Part shown: piece after piece, positions 1 through 6,006 of the stretch
Position numbering within the stretch: the first letter of the stretch is position 1
How the letters are laid out: the number at the start of each line of letters is the position of its first letter
Origin: a virus
Reading direction: 5' to 3' (one strand)
Length of the DNA: 33,059 bases
IMG/VR virus record: IMGVR_UViG_3300032296_000609
Span: 1 to 33,059 of that record
The notes under the pieces: model-generated
Databases searched by the model: none
What the model was told of the DNA's origin: nothing
What the model saw: only the letters and a program-made list of their open reading frames with translations
Made by a program: the position numbers and the translations under genes

Positions 1-164
1 ACGCAAACGCTGCGCCGCTTCTGATCCATGATGTGGGCCTCGATCATCAGCTCGGCAAACATGTGGGACTTGCCAGAGCCTCGGCCTCCCCATGCTCCTT
101 TGTAGCGGCTGGCCTCCAGCAGTGGAAGTGCCCATTCTGGGGTCTGGAGCTGGAGGGTTGTCAT
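1..164 (-). CDS. terL: Terminase large subunit, N-terminal fragment (cut by window edge)
   Basis: The ATP-driven packaging motor and nuclease of tailed phages, which fills the prohead through the portal. Only the first 54 codons lie in the window; the rest runs off the left edge. The fragment has the typical start of the family: a short adapter segment, then a Walker A loop GGRGSGKS at residues 26-33, followed by SHMFAELMI. The ATG lies 3 bp downstream of the stop of the PP-loop enzyme gene, in the same leftward operon as the terminase small subunit. Walker B, the coupling motif and the nuclease domain are not visible. The identification rests on the Walker A context and on the terS neighbour. 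Confidence 0.88.
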   Translation of the reverse strand, partial: MTTLQLQTPEWALPLLEASRYKGAWGGRGSGKSHMFAELMIEAHIMDQKRRSVC

Positions 165-167
165 GCC

Positions 168-989
168 TTAATCCCCACAAAAGCACGCAATGGCTTCTTC
201 GTTGTGGTAAAACATATCGCTTTGCTCATCGGCATATTTCGCCATTTGTGCGTAGCTGGGACGGTCAGATCGGAAGACAGCACCGCTTGGCTTGGACGCC
301 AACGCCAACGCCTCCATTTTTGCCCACCACACTGCACGCTCTGGTTTTTCTGCAATCAGCGCCAGCACTTGGGCCGCTGGCTTAAGAAAGCACAGATCGC
401 AGTTTCCGTGCATGGTCACACCATTGTTGTTTGGCAGACCAAGATCAAACGGCTGACTACGCCAGAATGCGCCCACATCTTCTTTTGTGATGCCAGCCTT
501 CACCAATGGAATGCGAGACTTATCTGCAATCTTGGCTGCTCGGCGCTGCTCATCTGCCCTCATACCAACCCAATCCATTGATTCGTTATGTTCCCAACCC
601 AAAAATTTAAGATATTTGTGGATGGTGCGAATCTTGAGTTCAGACGTACAAAATCGCGTTACAGGATTGGGCAAGTAGTTGCGCTTGCGAATCAAAGCCT
701 CAAACGGCTCACCGTTCCTGCTGGCTGTCTCAAACGTCACGCGCTTAAAAGCTGGGTCAGCGTCTTGAAACTCAACCCAATGGATTTCCACACCCCACCG
801 CTCTGAGCAGTCCTGAACGAATCTCAAAGTGGCCTCATCTTCCTTGCCTGTATTGGCAAAACAGACAATTGCTTGGCACGGAAGTTGCCCCCCCCCGCTT
901 TGGATAACGCGCCACAGCATATATCCGCTAGTGCGCCCCCCAGAAAAGCTAATGCAGGTCGGTTCTGTGATTTTGAATGGATCACTCAC
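168..989 (-). CDS. PAPS-reductase-like PP-loop protein with possible Fe-S cysteines
   Basis: A 273-residue protein of the adenine nucleotide alpha-hydrolase/PAPS reductase superfamily. The PP-loop SGGRTSG is at residues 16-22, followed by a segment with FANTGKE (44-50) and by GMRADE (142-147). Cysteines occur at 114 (RFCTSELK), 197 and 200 (CDLC) and 269 and 271 (CFC at the C-terminus). That pattern could hold an iron-sulfur cluster, as in DndC-type members, but this is inference. It starts with GTG, overlapping the terS stop (GTGA), so it is probably translationally coupled. It lies between the two terminase genes. Related phage proteins have no settled role; sulfur metabolism, DNA or tRNA sulfur chemistry and nucleotide modification are all possible. 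A run of nine G at residues 31-34 may make the frame unstable. Confidence 0.85.
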   Translation of the reverse strand: MSDPFKITEPTCISFSGGRTSGYMLWRVIQSGGGQLPCQAIVCFANTGKEDEATLRFVQDCSERWGVEIHWVEFQDADPAFKRVTFETASRNGEPFEALIRKRNYLPNPVTRFCTSELKIRTIHKYLKFLGWEHNESMDWVGMRADEQRRAAKIADKSRIPLVKAGITKEDVGAFWRSQPFDLGLPNNNGVTMHGNCDLCFLKPAAQVLALIAEKPERAVWWAKMEALALASKPSGAVFRSDRPSYAQMAKYADEQSDMFYHNEEAIACFCGD

Positions 990-1438
990 GACTTCACCAC
1001 CACTCGCTCAATGCGTTGAACCAGCGGATTGGCAGGATCGCCAGAAACTTCGATCTTCTCGCCATACTTCTTCGGGGCCAGCTTGGACAACAGCCATTTG
1101 CGGGTGTCTACCTGCAGTTTGTGCTTCTGCACCGCTGCCCAGTCTTTCTTGCCGTCTGGCTGCATTCCGACATCGGCATCGCTCAGCTCGATCACCTCGT
1201 TGGCAATGCGCTCGATCAGGTCTTCCCTCGCGCGCGCGTATTCTGCGGCCAGTTCTGCGTCCTCATTGACCCACAGGTTGAAAGTGCTTTGCGACAAACC
1301 AGCCGCCTCGCAGGCCTTGAATGCGCTCAGACCGCCACGCATACCGGAGAGCACCAAGCCGATCAACTCGGCCTTGTTCTCGTGCCTTCTGACAGGCTTC
1401 TTTTCGCCAGTCTTTGCTTTGTGTGTTTTCGTGGTCAT
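986..1438 (-). CDS. terS: Terminase small subunit
   Basis: A 150-residue DNA-recognition subunit that selects the packaging start and delivers DNA to the large subunit. After a basic N-terminus comes a helix-turn-helix segment, roughly residues 25-60 (AFKACEAAGLSQSTFNLWV). An acidic helical region follows, then DTRKWLLSKLAPKKYGEK near residues 111-128, a signature of one large family of phage small terminases. It overlaps the preceding 60-residue gene by 4 bp (ATGA) and the following PP-loop gene by 4 bp (GTGA). The order terS, PP-loop gene, terL is unusual only for the inserted middle gene. Confidence 0.9.
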   Translation of the reverse strand: MTTKTHKAKTGEKKPVRRHENKAELIGLVLSGMRGGLSAFKACEAAGLSQSTFNLWVNEDAELAAEYARAREDLIERIANEVIELSDADVGMQPDGKKDWAAVQKHKLQVDTRKWLLSKLAPKKYGEKIEVSGDPANPLVQRIERVVVKS

Positions 1439-1617
1439 GCTGCATTGTCCTTCAGAATTTGCTGCCGCGCCATCTTCATTGCATCCTTGAGGTCAAGCCT
1501 GATCTGCTCGTTTGCTTCCTGCTCGGCCAGCAGGGCAGCGTAGCAGTCCTGGCAAAAGCGCACCAGGTTGTCGCGCTCCCAGGTTGCGAAGTTGGGTTGG
1601 TCGATTGGTTGTGTCAT
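1435..1617 (-). CDS. Small hypothetical protein upstream of terS
   Basis: A 60-residue protein that I do not recognise. It contains the segment FCQDCYAALLAEQEANEQ (one CxxC pair) and is otherwise a probable single amphipathic helix rich in Ala, Glu and Gln, with a basic C-terminus. Its stop overlaps the terS ATG, so it is the first gene of the terminase cluster. The Shine-Dalgarno signal is weak: the purine-rich AGGAAAG lies well upstream of the ATG. It could be a packaging accessory factor, but nothing in the sequence proves that. Confidence 0.6.
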   Translation of the reverse strand: MTQPIDQPNFATWERDNLVRFCQDCYAALLAEQEANEQIRLDLKDAMKMARQQILKDNAA

Positions 1618-1777
1618 GTTAGTGCTTGCTTACTTTCCTGTGGATAACTTTGTCCAAATTCTCCCGCATCCCAGTGCCCCTCTGCCCCTCACCTATAGGT
1701 GTGAGGGGCGGGGAGGGGCGATTTTCTGGGCTTTTGCCCCTATCGCCCCTAACCGTCCCAGGGGCACTTAGGGGCGA
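1618..1777. other. Candidate replication origin (non-coding, repeat-rich)
   Basis: This is the longest non-coding stretch in the window. It lies between the primase-helicase stop and the terS operon. It holds a perfect DnaA box, GGGGCGATT repeats in direct orientation plus one near-perfect inverted copy, a strong hairpin centred on CTATAGGT, a second long stem between 1742-1752 and 1769-1779, and closely spaced G4 runs on the plus strand. A DnaA box, iteron-like repeats and an adjacent primase-helicase gene are the usual company of a theta-type origin. Whether it works as one is inference. It may also carry the promoter of the terminase operon, for which I found no convincing hexamers. Confidence 0.5.
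1639..1647 (-). promoter_or_regulatory. DnaA box
   Basis: The minus strand reads TTATCCACA, an exact match to the strong DnaA-box consensus TTATNCACA. It lies upstream of the terS operon and beside the G-rich repeat block. A single 9-mer can occur by chance in 33 kb, so its weight comes from its position next to repeats and the primase-helicase gene. Confidence 0.55.
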
Positions 1778-1797
1778 TTAGGGGCGATTTTTGGGGG
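1671..1797 (+). repeat. G-rich iteron-like repeats with two quadruplex motifs
   Basis: GGGGCGATT occurs at 1715-1723, 1771-1779 and 1781-1789, and an inverted near-copy starts at 1741. The plus strand at 1761-1797 has four G-runs (4, 4, 4 and 5 G) separated by 6, 6 and 8 bases, which fits a canonical G-quadruplex. A second set at 1705-1730 has three G4 runs separated by single bases and then GGG. A stem of at least 9 bp (GCCCCTCAC with GTGAGGGGC) spans 1684-1709. The last repeats overlap the final codons and stop of the primase gene, whose C-terminus NRP is encoded by a repeat unit. Confidence 0.8.
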
Positions 1798-3832
1798 CAT
1801 TTTTCTGCATGAGCATTGCGCTCGCCTGGGTCTTGTTGCTGAAAATCCAGCCATGTTCGAAGGTCTCCAAAGTGCCTGCATTGAGCAGTTGCTCGATGAT
1901 TGAACCCGATCTGGATGCCTCTGTTTTGTTCTTGGCGGTGCGCTCAGTCGCACCATCTTTGACCAGCAGTTCACGCATTGCCGACCTGCTGACGTAGGGA
2001 AAACCCTCGCGCTCTTCGGCACCTGATGCCCACCAAGCACGCTCAACTGTGCGCACGTTCTCATCGTGTTTTGTGGGCTTTTTGTGGGGTTTTGTGTCAT
2101 TTGCTTCCTGATCTGGAACGGCCACGCAGGTGGTAGAAGGTGAGCCAAATTTGCTGATTCCCATCTCGATCACCTCCAGACGGAAGTAGATCGTCTCGCC
2201 CTTGCTGGGCAGCTCACGCTGCTTGGTGACCGTCACAGACCGGCTGCCGTCCTTTTCAGAAACCTCGATCTCGGTGTCGATGTGGGCACGGATGCCTGAC
2301 CAACCCCTTGCGCCCCTGGCAGCGTCCTTGCCGTTGTGGTGGATGATCATCATGGCAGCGCCCGTGGCGGTGACCACTTGGTCAAATCTGGCCATGACTG
2401 GCCCCATGTCCTCGCCGCTGTTTTCGTTGGCTCCTGCGCTCATCCTGGCCAGCGTGTCGCCAATAATCAGTCGCACTGGCTTGCCCTTGGCGATCTCGAT
2501 GGCTCGCACCAGCTCAATCACATCATGGGCATCCTGGTCTCCGACATAAAAATTCATCGGGACCGGAACCATCGCCAGGTTCTCCAAGCTACAGCCGTGA
2601 AACTTCTTGATGGCCTGCATACGCGACCGGATGCTGGCAGGTGCTTCGCTGGCCAGGTAAACAACCAGTCCTGGGTCGGTCTTCCTGCCGTAGCAGTCCT
2701 CGCCTGTTGCGATGGCCGTGGCCACTGACAGCGCCCAAAATGTTTTGCCTGAGTTGCTGTCGCCGTAAACCACCACCGAGCTGCCGATGGTCATCAGGCC
2801 TTCCACCAGCTCGTCTGGTGCTTCGTAATCGCTGCCGAGTTGGTCACCGAACACAACCTGCAGCTTGTCAAGCACGGCTGAGCCAGTTTGCTGCACCAGC
2901 AGGCCTACCAAATCGTGCCCAGCCTGGACATAATCGTTGGCGTCCATGCCTTCGATTGGTGGGATAATCACCCTGGCCCCGAACTTCGCGCTGGCTTGGT
3001 CGGCATACTTTTGCCCGACGCCATGCTTGTCATGATCTGCGACGATCACAATATCCTGAGCTGCTCCGAACATTTCGCGCAGGATGCCAGTTACCGGCAC
3101 CAAGCTGCTGGCGCTGTAAGTGGCCACGCAGGGGCGGCCTGTCGTCTCATGGATTGTGGCCGCCGTTGCGAAACCTTCGGCCACAAACAGTGCGCCAGGC
3201 TCATCCAGTGAGCCTACCATCCAAAATTTCCCACCGGCCTCGCCGCCTGGGTGGTAGAGTTTTCCTCCTTCTCCGTCGATGTACTGCAAGGTGGCCAGTG
3301 CGCCATCCTTGTCAAACAGGGGCACGATCAGCCTGCCGTCTCCTGTGATCCTGGCACCGTGCGCCTGGATTCCTTTTCGCTTGAGGTAAGGGTGATCGGG
3401 GCTGGCTGCCTGGGCCGCCGTCCAGATTGCCTCCACGGTCGAAGCGGCCACTTCGTGCTGCTTTTCCAAGGCTGCCTCGCGCAGCGCCTTGGCCTCTGCC
3501 AGCCGCCTGGCGTTTGCCATCTCCTCTGTGGCTGTCAGCCTCCTGCCAACGTCAGCACGCCAGGGTGACTCAAACCCCATGCGCCAGCAGCCAAACCTGC
3601 CTGCCGGAACACCATCTCCGAAAACTACATACCAGCCAGATTTGTCGCCTGTCTTGGCGCTGCCCTTGGTGCCGGACCTAAACCGGTGCAACTTGCCATC
3701 AAAGAACACCTGCTCTGGTGGCTCAAGGCCTGCTTCCCGGATGGCATCAATGAGCTGCTCCTCTGGAGGTGCGACGCGCTTTTCTGGAGGTGGCGACCAA
3801 GGGCCGCCAAGGACGTTGGAAAGATCAGCCAT
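1778..3832 (-). CDS. Bifunctional primase-helicase (TOPRIM plus RepA/AAA-type ATPase)
   Basis: A 684-residue replication protein. The N-terminal part resembles the zinc-less primase region of phage DUF7146/TOPRIM proteins. The TOPRIM core shows LFVAEGFATA (215-224) and the metal-binding VADHDKHG (264-271). A RepA/DnaB-like ATPase follows, with Walker A GDSNSGKT at 357-364, Walker B LIIGDT at 455-460 and a His pair at 498-499. It should unwind DNA and prime synthesis for host polymerase, since no phage polymerase is visible. It overlaps the upstream HTH gene by 8 bp; GGGAGG lies about 9 bases before the ATG. The C-terminal 120 residues may be a DNA-binding or partner-binding winged-helix region. 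The stop codon is inside the G-rich repeat block. Confidence 0.85.
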   Translation of the reverse strand: MADLSNVLGGPWSPPPEKRVAPPEEQLIDAIREAGLEPPEQVFFDGKLHRFRSGTKGSAKTGDKSGWYVVFGDGVPAGRFGCWRMGFESPWRADVGRRLTATEEMANARRLAEAKALREAALEKQHEVAASTVEAIWTAAQAASPDHPYLKRKGIQAHGARITGDGRLIVPLFDKDGALATLQYIDGEGGKLYHPGGEAGGKFWMVGSLDEPGALFVAEGFATAATIHETTGRPCVATYSASSLVPVTGILREMFGAAQDIVIVADHDKHGVGQKYADQASAKFGARVIIPPIEGMDANDYVQAGHDLVGLLVQQTGSAVLDKLQVVFGDQLGSDYEAPDELVEGLMTIGSSVVVYGDSNSGKTFWALSVATAIATGEDCYGRKTDPGLVVYLASEAPASIRSRMQAIKKFHGCSLENLAMVPVPMNFYVGDQDAHDVIELVRAIEIAKGKPVRLIIGDTLARMSAGANENSGEDMGPVMARFDQVVTATGAAMMIIHHNGKDAARGARGWSGIRAHIDTEIEVSEKDGSRSVTVTKQRELPSKGETIYFRLEVIEMGISKFGSPSTTCVAVPDQEANDTKPHKKPTKHDENVRTVERAWWASGAEEREGFPYVSRSAMRELLVKDGATERTAKNKTEASRSGSIIEQLLNAGTLETFEHGWIFSNKTQASAMLMQKNAPKNRP

Positions 3833-4013
3833 TGATCGTGGCCTCCCTGCGTGTCAGGTAGTCCGACAGCGCCTTGAGAACCTTGTAGGTCGGATTGGCA
3901 TCTGGGTTGTCGCGCACCTCTCGGATGGTGTTGTAGTGCAGGCCGGTGGCCTCCGCAACCTTGGCAGGCATGCGGTCTCGCAAGGATTCTCGAATCTGTT
4001 CCAGGGTCATCAT
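3825..4013 (-). CDS. Small HTH regulator (Cro/repressor-like)
   Basis: A 62-residue basic protein that is almost entirely a helix-turn-helix domain: PAKVAEATGLHYNTIREV at about residues 16-33, then a third helix YKVLKALSDYL. Size and layout fit Cro-like or XRE-like phage switch proteins. Two adjacent ATGs are possible starts; GAGG lies 7 bases before the first. It is the first gene of the leftward unit, followed by the primase-helicase with an 8-bp overlap. Its own control region (4047-4082) is also the control region of the rightward operon, so it probably acts on both. No long CI-type repressor and no integrase is present, so it need not mean lysogeny. Confidence 0.75.
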   Translation of the reverse strand: MMTLEQIRESLRDRMPAKVAEATGLHYNTIREVRDNPDANPTYKVLKALSDYLTRREATING

Positions 4014-4047
4014 TTTTTGGCCTCTATAAAAAAACTTTGGTCGGGTG

Positions 4048-4077
4048 TTGCAATCCTACATTGTTCCATGCTAAAGT
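4048..4077 (+). promoter_or_regulatory. Putative rightward early promoter
   Basis: Minus-35 TTGCAA (4048-4053), an 18-base spacer, then minus-10 TAAAGT (4072-4077), 59 bases before the Sak4-like gene. TTGCAA matches 4 of 6 and TAAAGT 4 of 6 sigma70 positions. The flanking GTTGCA and TGCAAC form an inverted repeat that could be an operator. Confidence 0.45.
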
Positions 4078-4081
4078 GCAA
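4053..4081 (-). promoter_or_regulatory. Putative leftward promoter overlapping the rightward one
   Basis: On the minus strand, TTGCAC (4081-4076), a 17-base spacer and TAGGAT (4058-4053) give a sigma70-like promoter for the HTH and primase genes. It occupies the same DNA as the rightward promoter, so RNA polymerase should not be able to bind both at once. Confidence 0.45.
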
Positions 4082-4135
4082 CCACTGCGCGAACGGAATC
4101 ACCCAAAGGCGCAGCAACCAAGAAGGAGAGCCAAC

Positions 4136-4810
4136 ATGGCAATCAACGTGAAGACCACCGGCAGCCTGGCTGCCAACGGTGTGAAAGTCCTGGTCTATGG
4201 CCAGGCAGGGGCTGGAAAGACCAGCCTCATCAAGACGCTGCCCAGCCCCATTGTGCTGTCGGCAGAGGGTGGCCTGCTGTCCATCCAGGACGCAGACCTG
4301 CCGTTCATTGAGATCACCTCAATGACCGAGCTACAGGAGGCTTACACCTGGCTGACCAGCAGCGACGAGGCCAAGGCCTACAAATCGGTGGCACTGGACA
4401 GCATCAGCGAGATTGCTGAGGTCTGCCTGAACACCGAGAAGAAGGCCACCAAAGACCCGAGGCAAGCCTACGGTGCAATGCAGGAGCAGATGGCCGACAT
4501 CATTCGGGCATTCCGCGATCTGCCTGGCCGCCATGTGTACATGAGCGCCAAGCTGGAAAAGACGCAGGACGAGATGGGACGGGTTCTGTACTCGCCATCG
4601 ATGCCTGGCAATAAGACCGGCCAGGCGCTGCCCTACTTCTTCGACGAGGTGCTGGCACTGCGTGTTGAGAAGGATGGCGATGGCAATACCCAGCGTGCGC
4701 TGATGTGCGACAGCGATGGCCTTTGGCTGGCTAAGGATCGCAGCGGCAAGCTGGATGCCTGGGAGGCACCGGACCTGAGTGCAGTCATTGCCAAGATCGG
4801 AGGCAAGTGA
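4136..4810 (+). CDS. Sak4-like AAA ATPase (recombination)
   Basis: A 224-residue ATP-binding protein of the phage AAA_24/Sak4 group, single-domain RecA relatives that assist DNA annealing and recombination together with a phage SSB. Walker A is GQAGAGKT at 22-29, followed by SPIVLSAEGG; the Walker B-like strand is SVALDS at 84-89. The start at 4136 is preferred because AAGGAGAG lies just upstream; an earlier in-frame start at 4037 lies within the promoter region. It opens the rightward operon and is followed, within two small genes, by a DUF669 SSB-like protein and a PD-(D/E)XK exonuclease. That linkage supports the recombination role. Confidence 0.8.
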   Translation: MAINVKTTGSLAANGVKVLVYGQAGAGKTSLIKTLPSPIVLSAEGGLLSIQDADLPFIEITSMTELQEAYTWLTSSDEAKAYKSVALDSISEIAEVCLNTEKKATKDPRQAYGAMQEQMADIIRAFRDLPGRHVYMSAKLEKTQDEMGRVLYSPSMPGNKTGQALPYFFDEVLALRVEKDGDGNTQRALMCDSDGLWLAKDRSGKLDAWEAPDLSAVIAKIGGK

Positions 4811-5022
4811 TGGCCAAGATCATTCACACAGGTGGGCCAGCGTTTCCAACGCCAGCGCACAATTTGCAAAATGACGGCATGACCCTGCGCGACTACTTTG
4901 CCGCAAAGGCCATGCAAGCACTGCTGAGTCATCCAGACGGTGACCAAATTTCAAATCCCGTAATCTACGCGCAAGCAGCATATGTACTGGCTGACGCCAT
5001 GCTGGAAGTGAGGAAATCATGA
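4810..5022 (+). CDS. Small conserved phage hypothetical protein
   Basis: A 70-residue protein starting at the ATG that overlaps the Sak4-like stop (TGATG). It contains GMTLRDYFAAKAMQALL at residues 23-39, a segment I recognise from many small phage early proteins of unknown function, followed by a second helix YAQAAYVLADAML. No catalytic motif is visible. Tight coupling to the ATPase upstream and the gene downstream suggests co-translation. Confidence 0.7.
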   Translation: MAKIIHTGGPAFPTPAHNLQNDGMTLRDYFAAKAMQALLSHPDGDQISNPVIYAQAAYVLADAMLEVRKS

Positions 5023-5411
5023 TGAACGCTGACCTGAAAACACTCAGCGCAGACTGGCTGCGCTACAAGGCCGAAGAAGGCAATGCCACAACTGAGCGCC
5101 GCAAGATCGAAGACCAGATTGTCAAGTTGCTGGCCTTGGCTGAGAACTTTGAGGGCACCGAGACTGCAGAGCCAGAAGGCTTTGTGGTCAAGATCGCTGG
5201 CCGCATTGACCGCAAGGTTGACAGCGACAAGCTGCAAGAGCTGGCCGCCGAGCATGGCCTGACCGAGCATTTGGCACGCCTCTTCCGCTGGACGCCAGAG
5301 ATCAACATGGCGCTCTGGAAGGCTGCAGACGAGACCATCACGCGCCCACTGGCAGACGCAATCACGGCCAAGGCTGGCCGCCCATCTTTCAAAATCACCA
5401 TCAAGGAGTAA
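5019..5411 (+). CDS. Hypothetical early protein in recombination cluster
   Basis: A 130-residue protein, overlapping the preceding stop by 4 bp, with GAGG 5 bases before the ATG. The N-terminal 40 residues are helical and charged (coiled-coil-like). The centre is a mixed region containing GFVVKIAGRIDRKVDSDK, and the C-terminus is FKITIKE. I cannot name the family with confidence. Proteins of this style commonly sit between a Sak4-like ATPase and a DUF669 protein in phage early regions, so a DNA-processing accessory role is likely but unproven. Confidence 0.6.
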   Translation: MMNADLKTLSADWLRYKAEEGNATTERRKIEDQIVKLLALAENFEGTETAEPEGFVVKIAGRIDRKVDSDKLQELAAEHGLTEHLARLFRWTPEINMALWKAADETITRPLADAITAKAGRPSFKITIKE

Positions 5412-5414
5412 ATC

Positions 5415-5936
5415 ATGGCTTTTCTTGGACAAACCTTTGACGCAAACGAACTGCCGCAAGGCAATGGTGGAAGCTATGCACCGCTGCCTGAAGGCAACTA
5501 CAACGCCAACATCACGCAGGCCGAGCTGAAGGACACCAACGATGGGACCGGCCAGTACATCAAGATTCGCCTGGACATCACAGGCCCAAGTCATCAGGGC
5601 CGAGTTGTGTTCTCGAACTTGAACATCAAGAACGCCAACGCGAAGGCCGAGGAGATTGGCCGCCAGCAGTTGGGTGACATCATGCGAGCGATTGGCTTGT
5701 CGAAAGTGACTGACACCGATCAGTTGATCGGCAGCAGCGTCAACATCAAGCTGGCAATTCGTGCCGCACGCACGGATGAGAAGACCGGCAAGACCTACGA
5801 GGCCAGCAACGATGTCAAGGGTTATCGCGCAATCAATGGTGGATCAGCCACAGCGTTTAAGCCAGCCGCACCAGCAGCAGCACCTGCTGCCCAGGCAGCA
5901 CCGGCCAAGGCAGCACCGCCCTGGCTGAAGAAGTAA
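5415..5936 (+). CDS. DUF669-family SSB-like protein
   Basis: A 173-residue protein resembling the DUF669 family, regarded as phage single-stranded-DNA-binding proteins with an OB-like core. Recognisable segments are LPEGNYNANITQAELK (28-43), YIKIRLDITG with a following VFSNLNI, and a 40-residue Ala/Pro-rich tail ending PPWLKK. A low-complexity linker plus terminal tip is typical of SSB-type partner-binding tails, although here the tip is basic and aromatic instead of acidic. AAGGAG precedes the ATG. It probably works with the Sak4-like ATPase and the downstream exonuclease. Confidence 0.75.
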   Translation: MAFLGQTFDANELPQGNGGSYAPLPEGNYNANITQAELKDTNDGTGQYIKIRLDITGPSHQGRVVFSNLNIKNANAKAEEIGRQQLGDIMRAIGLSKVTDTDQLIGSSVNIKLAIRAARTDEKTGKTYEASNDVKGYRAINGGSATAFKPAAPAAAPAAQAAPAKAAPPWLKK

Positions 5937-5946
5937 GCAAGAAAAA

Positions 5947-5974
5947 GCCCCAGGAACCGTGAGGAACCTGGGGC
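5947..5974 (-). terminator. Terminator-like hairpin facing leftward, antisense to the early operon
   Basis: GCCCCAGG (5947-5954) pairs with CCTGGGGC (5967-5974) across a 12-base loop. On the minus strand the stem is followed at once by TTTTTCTT, the classic intrinsic terminator layout. On the plus strand it has no T-tract. No minus-strand gene lies to its right before 13073, so it would stop antisense or read-in transcription. Confidence 0.5.
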
Positions 5975-6006
5975 AATGTGGCAACTACAGGAAGGAGACG
6001 GATACC

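Noticed and set aside
33-581. 182-codon plus-strand open frame
   Set aside because: It lies opposite terL and the PP-loop gene, has no recognisable protein features or ribosome-binding site, and looks like an antisense shadow.
1742-1779. Long stem just after the primase stop as an intrinsic terminator
   Set aside because: No T-tract follows the stem on the minus strand. The inverted copies are better explained as part of the repeat block.
1671-1797. Repeat block as a CRISPR array
   Set aside because: Units are only 9-12 bases, spacing is irregular and short, and no spacers or cas genes are present.
1768-2148. 126-codon minus-strand frame inside the primase 3' end
   Set aside because: Out-of-frame overlap with a well-supported C-terminus; composition is typical of a shadow frame.
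3825-4013. HTH gene as evidence that the phage is temperate
   Set aside because: No integrase, excisionase, attachment site or full-length CI-type repressor was found in the window. A small HTH protein alone does not show lysogeny, although genes could lie in the missing part.
3489-4151. 220-codon plus-strand open frame across the HTH gene and promoter region
   Set aside because: It opposes the primase and HTH genes and runs through the promoter region; no family similarity.
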